This document shows, piece after piece, positions 57,814 to 64,000 of a stretch of DNA of 64,000 nt (the first letter of the stretch is position 1; each line of letters opens with the position of its first letter). The position numbers and the translations under genes are program-made. The notes under the pieces are model-generated. The model was not told the origin of the DNA. It worked only from the letters and a program-made list of their open reading frames with translations, and ran no database searches. The stretch comes from Corynebacterium canis (GTDB lineage: Bacteria > Actinomycetota > Actinomycetes > Mycobacteriales > Mycobacteriaceae). The DNA lies in NCBI RefSeq assembly GCF_030408595.1, contig NZ_CP047080.1, positions 2,135,685-2,199,684 on the forward strand. The letters are read 5' to 3'.

Positions 57814-58968
57814 ATGCCTCCACACGCTCACACGATCACCCGCCGCGCGATACTCGCGCGCACCGCGCTCGCCGCCGCAACCCTGCCCGTGGCGAGCATG
57901 GCAACCTCCTGCGCCGTCCCCACTGCCAAATCGACACAATCCGCGAATCAGCTCACCATCGGCTACGTCCCCATCGCGTGCGCCACTCCCCTGATTTTGG
58001 CGCACGCCAATAACCTTTTTGAGCAGCGCGGATTGACCGTCAAACTTAAGAAATTCGCCGGTTGGGCGGATCTTTGGAGCGCCTACTCCACCGGCGAATT
58101 GGACGTGGCCCACATGCTCTCCCCCATGCCCATCGCCATGAACGCCGGCGCTACGAATGGCCAACGGCCCACCGAGATCGCCTTTACCCAAAATACGAAC
58201 GGACAGGCGATCACGCTGGCGAGCAAGTACGTGGACAAGGTTTCCGATGCCGCCGATTTCCGCGGCAAAGTCATCGGCATTCCATTCGAATTCTCCGTCC
58301 ATGCGCTGCTCTTCCGCGACTACCTCACCGCCGGCGGCGTGGACCCCGTCGCCGACCTGGAACTGCGCCTGTTGCGGCCCTCCGATATGATCGCCCAATT
58401 GCAGGTCGGCGGCATCGACGGCTTTGTCGGCCCAGAGCCGTTTAATCAGCGCGCGATCGCTTCCGGTGCCGGACGTATTTTCAAACTCACCAAGGAACTG
58501 TGGCCCGGGCACCCGTGCTGCAGCGTCGCGATGTCCAAGGATTGGCGCTCGACGCATTCAACCCAGGCGGAACTTATTACGGAGGCGCTGGCCGAGGCGT
58601 CCAAGATTGCGAACGACCCCGCAAAACAACACGAAGTTGCGAAAACTTTGGGGCGCGAGGAATACCTCAATCAGCCCGCCAAACTATTCCTGCCCACCTT
58701 TAGCGGGGAATACGAAAATTGGCACGGGCAGGCCGTGGTGGATCACGGCCGCATGTCCTTTGGAGACGCCACCGATCCCGCCGCGATTACCTGGATGGCC
58801 ACCCAAATCGCGCGGTGGAAGCTCGGCGGCGATGCGCTCATCATGGACGACCCGACGCTGATCAAATTTGCGGACTCCGTGCTGCCCGCAGATATCGGGC
58901 ACGGCAGCGAGAGCATCACCGTCAACGGCCGCGAATTCAACCCGAACATACCGACGATCGGCTACTAG
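57814..58968 (+). CDS. ABC importer substrate-binding protein, nitrate/sulfonate/taurine type
   Basis: The 384-residue protein has a twin-arginine start (ITRRAILARTALAAATLP, Arg10-Arg11) and a likely lipobox with Cys33, then an NMT1/SsuA-like binding fold: LTIGYVPIACATPLILAHANNLFEQRGLTVKL and GKVIGIPFEFSVHALLFRDYL. It would capture a small anionic substrate outside the membrane. By family the candidates are sulfonates, nitrate, bicarbonate or pyrimidine precursors; the McbR-like box and the two-component oxygenase favour an organosulfur compound. It heads an operon with permease and ATPase. Confidence 0.88.
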   Translation: MPPHAHTITRRAILARTALAAATLPVASMATSCAVPTAKSTQSANQLTIGYVPIACATPLILAHANNLFEQRGLTVKLKKFAGWADLWSAYSTGELDVAHMLSPMPIAMNAGATNGQRPTEIAFTQNTNGQAITLASKYVDKVSDAADFRGKVIGIPFEFSVHALLFRDYLTAGGVDPVADLELRLLRPSDMIAQLQVGGIDGFVGPEPFNQRAIASGAGRIFKLTKELWPGHPCCSVAMSKDWRSTHSTQAELITEALAEASKIANDPAKQHEVAKTLGREEYLNQPAKLFLPTFSGEYENWHGQAVVDHGRMSFGDATDPAAITWMATQIARWKLGGDALIMDDPTLIKFADSVLPADIGHGSESITVNGREFNPNIPTIGY

Positions 58969-58979
58969 GAACCACAAAC

Positions 58980-59765
58980 ATGCAAACGGAACAAACACCC
59001 GCTATCCGCGCCATTGGGATCGGCACCGTCCTTTTCCTCGCCGCCGTCGGCCTCTGGCAATGCGCCGCCGTGTTCGGTTGGCTGAGCGACCTCGCCCCCA
59101 CCCCAACCCGAACGGCTAGTCGAGCGATAGAAATCCTGTCCAATCCGTTTTACCGGGATGGACCGAGCAGCGTGGGCATTTTCTGGCACCTGGTCACCTC
59201 GCTGCGGCGCGTGCTTACCGGCTTTCTCATCGCCACAGCAATCGCCGTCCCATTAGGCTTTGTGCTGGGCCGCAGCGCGGCATTACGCTGGGCTGTCGAT
59301 CCATTGCTGCAGGTATTGCGGCCGGTCTCCCCGCTGGCTTGGCTCCCTCTTGGCCTCGCTCTGCTGAGCGATTCCGAACGCACCGCCATCTTCGTGATCG
59401 TGCTTTCGGCGCTGTGGCCAACCCTGATCAACACTATCGACGCCGTGCGCAACGTCAATCCCACGTACCTTAACCTCGCCGCCACCCTAGGCACCTCGCA
59501 TTGGGCGCAGATTGGCTATGTGTGGCTCCCAGCCGCTCTCCCCGGAATCATTACCGGCCTGCGGGTTTCGCTTTCCACCTCGTGGTTGGTGATTATCGCC
59601 GCCGAGATGCTCGTGGGCGGCCAAGGCATCGGCTTCTTTGTGTGGAACCAATGGAACCGGCTCGACATTGACGCCATCGTGGTGTCCATCCTCCTGATCG
59701 GAGCCACCGGGCTCATCCTCGACCATCTGATCGCCGCGATTCAGAAAGTTGTTCGCTATGACTAA
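58980..59765 (+). CDS. ABC importer permease, SsuC/NrtB type
   Basis: The 261-residue protein has six membrane helices and the importer loop NLAATLGTSHWAQIGYVWLPAALPGIITGLR, the EAA motif region that contacts the ATPase. The ATG at 58980 follows TAGGAACC; the frame running up into the binding-protein gene is rejected. It lies 11 bases after that gene and overlaps the ATPase gene by 8 bases. Confidence 0.9.
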   Translation: MQTEQTPAIRAIGIGTVLFLAAVGLWQCAAVFGWLSDLAPTPTRTASRAIEILSNPFYRDGPSSVGIFWHLVTSLRRVLTGFLIATAIAVPLGFVLGRSAALRWAVDPLLQVLRPVSPLAWLPLGLALLSDSERTAIFVIVLSALWPTLINTIDAVRNVNPTYLNLAATLGTSHWAQIGYVWLPAALPGIITGLRVSLSTSWLVIIAAEMLVGGQGIGFFVWNQWNRLDIDAIVVSILLIGATGLILDHLIAAIQKVVRYD

Positions 59766-60531
59766 TAGCAGCCATGTAGAACTGCGCAATATCACCAAAT
59801 CCTATGGCGCCGCCGAGGTTATCGCTCCAACGAGCGTGCATATCGACGAAGGACAGTTCGTGTCCATCCTCGGCCCCTCCGGCTGTGGCAAATCAACAAT
59901 CCTTTCGATGATTGCGGGGCTCGCGTTCCCCAGCACCGGCGAGGTATTCGCCGCCGGGCACGCGGTCACCGCACCCGGACCGGACCGGGGCATGGTCTTC
60001 CAACACCACGCGCTGCTGCCCTGGATGACCGCCAAGGGCAATATCGAATTCGGCCTGAAGTCCGCCCGCCCGCAACTTTCCCGCGCCGAGCGCTCCGAAA
60101 TCGCAGATCAGTTCCTGCAACAGGTTGGCCTTGCGCACGCCGCCTCCCGCCGCCCCGCTCGCCTGTCCGGCGGCATGCAACAACGGGTCGGCCTCGCACG
60201 TGCGTTCGCGGTCGATCCGGAGATCTTGCTTCTCGATGAACCGTTCGGAGCCCTCGATGCCCTCACGCGCCGCGAATTGCAATTGCAGCTCCGCAACGTG
60301 TGGGAGGCGAATCGCCGCACGGTCATCATGGTCACGCACGACGTCGACGAGGCCATCCTGCTTTCGGATCGCATCCTGGTGATGTCCCACGGCCCGCGAT
60401 CCACCATCATCGCCGATATCGAGGTGGCCACCCGTTCGAACCACAACGAACTCCGCGAACACCTGCTCGAACTGCTGGAACATTCCCCCGAGCAAGTACA
60501 CGCGACCCTCCAGTACAATACTGTCCCATGA
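59758..60531 (+). CDS. ABC importer ATPase, SsuB/NrtD type
   Basis: The 257-residue protein has Walker A GPSGCGKST, the Q-loop MVFQHHALLPWMT, the signature LSGGMQQRVGLARAF, Walker B LLLDEPFGALDA and the switch His in MVTHDVDEA. It energises the importer encoded just upstream. The ATG at 59758 overlaps the permease stop by 8 bases, and its own stop overlaps the sortase-like gene by 4. Confidence 0.93.
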   Translation: MTNSSHVELRNITKSYGAAEVIAPTSVHIDEGQFVSILGPSGCGKSTILSMIAGLAFPSTGEVFAAGHAVTAPGPDRGMVFQHHALLPWMTAKGNIEFGLKSARPQLSRAERSEIADQFLQQVGLAHAASRRPARLSGGMQQRVGLARAFAVDPEILLLDEPFGALDALTRRELQLQLRNVWEANRRTVIMVTHDVDEAILLSDRILVMSHGPRSTIIADIEVATRSNHNELREHLLELLEHSPEQVHATLQYNTVP

Positions 60532-61253
60532 GGAAATCGGTGGCCGTGCCCATCGTGGCTGTACTGGTCACGCTAGCCTGCGTCTGCGCGGGCGCATTTC
60601 TAGTGCTCACCCGCAATACGGCCACCGAAGAGCCGGAACCATTAGCGGCTTCCACGCCGGTAACCACCTCCACGACGCCACCGCCACCCCCGCCGCCGCC
60701 GAACGTGAATGCGGGCCCGGCCCCGATGGACGTCGGCACGTTCAGTATCGAAGGCAGCGTGCCGCTTGTCGGCGCAACGTACGCCTCGATGCCCTACGTC
60801 CTCCCCCTCGACCCGCCCGGGCCGCAAACAACCATGGTGCGCTGGGTTGAGGGCTGGGGGCAACCACCGTCAAAAGCCCAGGATGGCACCGTATATATCC
60901 TCGGCCATGCCTGGGCTCAGCAGCAACTGGTATTCAACCCTATTTCCGAACGTGTGAGCGCCGATGTGCTTCTCGACGCCCCGCCCGAACAAGTGCCCGC
61001 AGTAAGCGGCGGCACCGTCCCCCGCTATTCCTCTTCGATCCTGAATGGATCGAAGCTACGCACCACCGATGAACACGGTGCGGCGCGCGAATGGGTGGTC
61101 GACGGCGCCTGGCTCGTGGGGAAACAAGATGCCATTGAGGATGCGGAATTGGTGGACACCACCATTCCCGGCCGAATCATTCTGATCGCCTGCGCGGTGA
61201 AGGACAACCAAGACCTCGACTACAACGTCATCGTCTCCGGACACCTTGTTTAA
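60528..61253 (+). CDS. Sortase-like protein with atypical active site
   Basis: The 241-residue protein has a signal anchor (about residues 5-27), a Thr/Pro-rich linker with eight successive prolines, and a sortase-type domain with YILGHAWAQQQ (His127) and IILIACAVK (Cys222). In active sortases an Arg follows in the last strand; here the region reads DLDYNVIVSGHLV, with Asn where Arg is expected, so activity is doubtful. The ATG overlaps the ATPase gene (ATGA), but TACAAT 8 bases upstream could also give a leaderless transcript. No LPXTG substrate is visible in the window. Confidence 0.75.
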   Translation: MRKSVAVPIVAVLVTLACVCAGAFLVLTRNTATEEPEPLAASTPVTTSTTPPPPPPPPNVNAGPAPMDVGTFSIEGSVPLVGATYASMPYVLPLDPPGPQTTMVRWVEGWGQPPSKAQDGTVYILGHAWAQQQLVFNPISERVSADVLLDAPPEQVPAVSGGTVPRYSSSILNGSKLRTTDEHGAAREWVVDGAWLVGKQDAIEDAELVDTTIPGRIILIACAVKDNQDLDYNVIVSGHLV

Positions 61254-61262
61254 CCTGGGAAT

Positions 61263-61922
61263 CTATTCCCAATCGTCCTGGCGGAACCGGCGGCCACGTC
61301 GACCGGGAGGCCCGAATCGCCGCGGACGGCCCATGTACCGCGGCGGCGGAAAACCAGGGCCATAGTCCTCATCGTCCTCGCCGATGTAATCCTCGAGGTA
61401 GGTGATGATCCGATCCGTCACTGCGAAAAACTGTTCGCGCTCCTTGTCGGAGAGCAACGTCAGCGGATCCGCCGAATTGCTGCCCTTGGCGTTTTCCTCC
61501 GCCTGCTTGAGGCCTTCCTCCGTGATGCTGACCACGCGGGCGCGAGCGTCGTTCGGGTCTACCTCGCGGGTAACCAAACCGGCGCTTTCGAGCTTGGCAA
61601 GAATCTCACCGAGCGACTGCGGGCGCACACCGAGTACGTACGCCAGTTCGCTTTGCGCAATGGGGCTGCGCATGGCCAGCATCGCCAGCACGCGGCCCTG
61701 TCCTTCGAACACGCGATGGACTCGATGGCCGAAGCCAAGCTGCCGACGTGCTTGGTCGAGATCTTTCTTAGTGGCGCGCTTGATCAGCGTCCAGATCTCG
61801 AAAATGCGGCCTTCGAAAGTGTCATCCGAAAACGGCAAGCCATCGCGCGGCGGCGGGGGGCCCACAGGCCCATCAAATCCGTCTTCCGGAGGCATTCCGG
61901 GATCTTGCGGATAACCAAACAT
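61263..61922 (-). CDS. MarR-family transcriptional regulator
   Basis: The 219-residue protein has a Gly/Pro-rich N-terminus, a MarR winged-helix domain (AQSELAYVLGVRPQSLGEILAKLESAGLVTREVDPNDARARVVSIT) and a disordered basic tail rich in Gly, Arg and Pro. The ATG at 61922 is chosen because the upstream sequence holds the operator array and promoter; the frame continuing to 62108 would run through them. It converges on the sortase-like gene and probably represses its own promoter through four GGTACC sites. Confidence 0.9.
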   Translation of the reverse strand: MFGYPQDPGMPPEDGFDGPVGPPPPRDGLPFSDDTFEGRIFEIWTLIKRATKKDLDQARRQLGFGHRVHRVFEGQGRVLAMLAMRSPIAQSELAYVLGVRPQSLGEILAKLESAGLVTREVDPNDARARVVSITEEGLKQAEENAKGSNSADPLTLLSDKEREQFFAVTDRIITYLEDYIGEDDEDYGPGFPPPRYMGRPRRFGPPGRRGRRFRQDDWE

Positions 61923-61941
61923 GATGCATTTCCCTTCTTTT

Positions 61942-62010
61942 GGTACCTCCTTGCCCTTCAAGAAGGTACCTTCAGTATTGCAAAGGTACCTTGGCTTGTC
62001 AACAGGTACC
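61942..62010. promoter_or_regulatory. Phased GGTACC operator array and promoter of the MarR gene
   Basis: GGTACC occurs at 61942, 61965, 61985 and 62005; the middle pair are full AAGGTACCTT palindromes, and the last three are exactly 20 bases apart, two DNA turns. On the minus strand TTGACA (between the last two sites) and TGCAATACT, 17 bases later, look like the -35 and extended -10. The arrangement is typical of strong autorepression. Confidence 0.8.
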
Positions 62011-62137
62011 TTACTAATCCCTCGTGGGCTGCCTGTTCGCTCGACCGTTCGCGGCCGCGCCGAGCCGCGACGGCCCACCCAAACACGCCCAACAAGCGTT
62101 TTCGACACACCCCGATTTCCCTAGTAGGGTGTGGAAC

Positions 62138-63181
62138 GTGACTATCGCCCCCAACGGCCGCAAACTGCTTCGCATTGAAGCGCGAAACGCAGAAACGCCA
62201 ATCGAAAGCAAGCCTCGTTGGATCCGCACCACCGCCAAGACCGGTCCCGAATTTAAGGACATGAAACGGCGTGTGTCCGGCGCTTCCCTGCACACGGTGT
62301 GCCAGGAAGCGGGCTGCCCAAACTTGCACGAATGTTGGGAATCGCGCGAAGCCACCTTCCTAATTGGGGGTTCGCAATGCTCGCGCCGCTGCGATTTTTG
62401 CCAGATCTCTTCCGGCCGCCCGGAACCATTGGACCGCGATGAACCCCGCCGCGTAGCGGAATCCATCCAAGAAATGGGCCTGAATTACGCGACGATCACG
62501 GGCGTCACGCGCGACGACCTCCCGGACGAGGGCGCCTGGCTCTACGCCGAGGTGGTTCGCCAAATTCACAAGCTCAACCCCCACACGGGTGTAGAAAACC
62601 TGGTTCCGGATTTCTCCGGCAAGCCCGATCTGCTCGCGGAGGTGTTCGCCGCCCGCCCCGAGGTTTTCGCACACAACATCGAAACCGTGCCGCGGATTTT
62701 CAAGCGCATCCGCCCCGCCTTCCGCTACGAACGTTCACTCGAAGTGATCCGCCAGGCCCGCGACTACGGCTTGGTCACCAAATCGAACTTAATTTTGGGC
62801 ATGGGTGAAACCTTCGACGAGATCACGCAATCGATGCGCGACCTGAAAGACGCAGGCTGTGACATCCTCACCATTACCCAATACCTGCGCCCCGGCCCGA
62901 CCTATCACCCGATCGAACGCTGGGTGAAGCCGGAAGAGTTCGTGGAACACTCCAATGCGGCGAAGGAAATGGGCTTTAGCGGCGTCATGTCCGGTCCGCT
63001 CGTTCGTTCGTCCTACCGGGCGGGCCGCCTGTACGCGCAGACCATTGCCGCCCGCGGCGAGCAGCTGCCGGAGAATCTGCGCCACCTCGCCGAGACCACG
63101 GAGGGTTCCACCGCGCAAGAGGCATCGTCGCTGTTGGCTAAGTACGGCGCTTCCCAAGACACCCCGGTAGTCAGCCGTTAG
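62138..63181 (+). CDS. lipA: Lipoyl synthase LipA
   Basis: LipA is the radical-SAM enzyme that inserts two sulfur atoms into octanoyl-lipoyl domains. From the GTG at 62138 it has 347 residues with the auxiliary cluster ligands Cys55, Cys60 and Cys66 ([12 protein letters not shown]) and the radical-SAM triad Cys81, Cys85 and Cys88 (CSRRCDFC). TAGGGT 7 bases before the GTG fits a leaderless start. It follows the MarR gene divergently, separated from lipB by the accessory block. Confidence 0.95.
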   Translation: MTIAPNGRKLLRIEARNAETPIESKPRWIRTTAKTGPEFKDMKRRVSGASLHTVCQEAGCPNLHECWESREATFLIGGSQCSRRCDFCQISSGRPEPLDRDEPRRVAESIQEMGLNYATITGVTRDDLPDEGAWLYAEVVRQIHKLNPHTGVENLVPDFSGKPDLLAEVFAARPEVFAHNIETVPRIFKRIRPAFRYERSLEVIRQARDYGLVTKSNLILGMGETFDEITQSMRDLKDAGCDILTITQYLRPGPTYHPIERWVKPEEFVEHSNAAKEMGFSGVMSGPLVRSSYRAGRLYAQTIAARGEQLPENLRHLAETTEGSTAQEASSLLAKYGASQDTPVVSR

Positions 63182-63231
63182 TTCGGACCTGCGTTTCGAC
63201 GCCCCCGCCTCCATCACCTATCCTTGAAGGC

Positions 63232-64000
63232 ATGGCAGACGCACGCAAGCAGAGGGATCAATCTGCGCAGAAAAAAGGCTTCCGCGCTAGGCTCGCGCAG
63301 TTCAAACAGAACTGGTCGCAATTGTGGCAGGCCTTCCAGATTCAGCGCAAGCAGGACAAGAAGCTCGTCCCGCTGTTGCTGCTCACTATCATTGGCATCG
63401 CTTTCGCGTTCTTCCTTCTCGGTTTGTTGTGGGGCGGCCAGTGGTACATGCTGTTCGTGGGCATCCTGTTCGGCCTCACGGCCGCGCTGTATCTGTTTAC
63501 CCGCCGCGTGGAAAATTCGGTGTATGACAAGGCCTCGGGCCAACCGGGCGCCGCTGGCTGGGCATTAGAAAACTTGCGCAATGGCGTGGGCATGGTGTGG
63601 AAGACCAAGACTGCGGTTGCGGCGACCACGCAAATGGATGCCGTGCACCGCGTGGTCGGCGTCTGCGGAATCGTACTGGTGGGCGAAGGCGAAATGCACC
63701 GCGTGCGCCCCCTGATGACGCAGCAAAAGAAGCGCTTGCAGCGCGTTGCCGGCACCGCCCCGATCTACGAGATTTACGTGGGCGAAGAGGAGGGCCAAGT
63801 GCGCATCCGCAACCTGCAGCGCGAGCTGATGAAGCTGCCGCGCAATATGAAGAAGGACGAGGTGTACGCGCTCGCCGCCCGCGTTGATTCGATCGATAGC
63901 CGCAGCGCCCAGCACCCCGGCCTCCCCAAGGGCCCGATTCCGAAGGGCGCACGCGTGTCCGGCATGAACCGTCGTGCACGCCGCGCCGCCGACCGCAAAA
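63232..64000 (+). CDS. DUF4191 membrane protein (3' end outside window)
   Basis: From the ATG at 63232 the frame stays open to the window edge, 256 codons so far. It begins with a basic N-terminus, then two membrane helices (about residues 47-67 and 72-90) and a cytoplasmic domain with VGVCGIVLVGEGEMHRVRPLM, as in DUF4191 proteins that follow lipA in Corynebacteriales. The visible end is basic (GMNRRARRAADRK) and may be close to the true C-terminus. Function is unknown. TATCCT 7 bases before the ATG fits a leaderless start, and GAAGG could serve as a ribosome-binding site. Confidence 0.85.
   Translation, partial: MADARKQRDQSAQKKGFRARLAQFKQNWSQLWQAFQIQRKQDKKLVPLLLLTIIGIAFAFFLLGLLWGGQWYMLFVGILFGLTAALYLFTRRVENSVYDKASGQPGAAGWALENLRNGVGMVWKTKTAVAATTQMDAVHRVVGVCGIVLVGEGEMHRVRPLMTQQKKRLQRVAGTAPIYEIYVGEEEGQVRIRNLQRELMKLPRNMKKDEVYALAARVDSIDSRSAQHPGLPKGPIPKGARVSGMNRRARRAADRK

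Overview
The window is a core stretch of an actinobacterial chromosome, almost certainly Corynebacterium. Its gene order follows the conserved Corynebacteriales block: mraZ/dcw cluster, metF, idsA, mptA, pknL, type II aroG, mannosyltransferases, pimB', P60 hydrolases, qcr/cta genes, ltsA (asnB), cobUTS, ilvE, pepA, E2 acyltransferase, lipB and lipA. Other signs are DAP-type MurE, lipomannan and PIM enzymes, an actinobacterial QcrC with two c-type haem sites, and many leaderless-looking starts with TANNNT -10 boxes. The species cannot be told from the sequence alone.

Layout. 1-12226 (minus strand): dcw cell-division and murein cluster, mraZ, rsmH, ftsL-like, ftsI, murE, murF, mraY, murD, ftsW, murG and murC (cut by the window edge), mostly with 4-8 base overlaps. 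Phased GTGGGG boxes, probable MraZ sites, lie before mraZ. 12559-14079: DUF3040, a HEPN-like gene and a GNAT acetyltransferase with a LexA-like box between the last two. 14080-14922: repeats. 14923-31342: metF, idsA, mptA, a PknL-linked DNA-binding protein, pknL, two GT87 mannosyltransferases, aroG, an exoribonuclease, a lipoprotein, acyltransferases, glk, pimB' and a P60 hydrolase; this part serves isoprenoid and lipoglycan envelope synthesis. 31634-33700: a second P60 hydrolase behind a c-di-AMP (ydaO-type) riboswitch, then a decayed membrane-protein gene. 33719-40396: the bcc-aa3 respiratory branch (qcrCAB, ctaE, ctaF, ctaC). 40929-42851: ltsA/asnB.

42852-45670 is a second copy of the repeat locus. 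Its last 182-bp MITE-like element is interrupted by an intact IS481-type insertion sequence with unusual subterminal 24-bp repeat arrays. 45671-55435 returns to core genes: erpA-like, DUF3043, cobUTS, ilvE, pepA, a three-lipoyl E2 and lipB.

The most interesting accessory region is 55432-61922. The lipB-lipA pair, adjacent in the relatives I know, is here split by a flavin reductase, an acyl-CoA-dehydrogenase-fold protein, an OsmC protein, a nitrate/sulfonate-type ABC importer, a sortase-like protein and a MarR regulator with a phased GGTACC operator array. A McbR-like box in the divergent promoter region suggests a sulfur-responsive uptake and oxidation module. lipA and a DUF4191 gene close the window.
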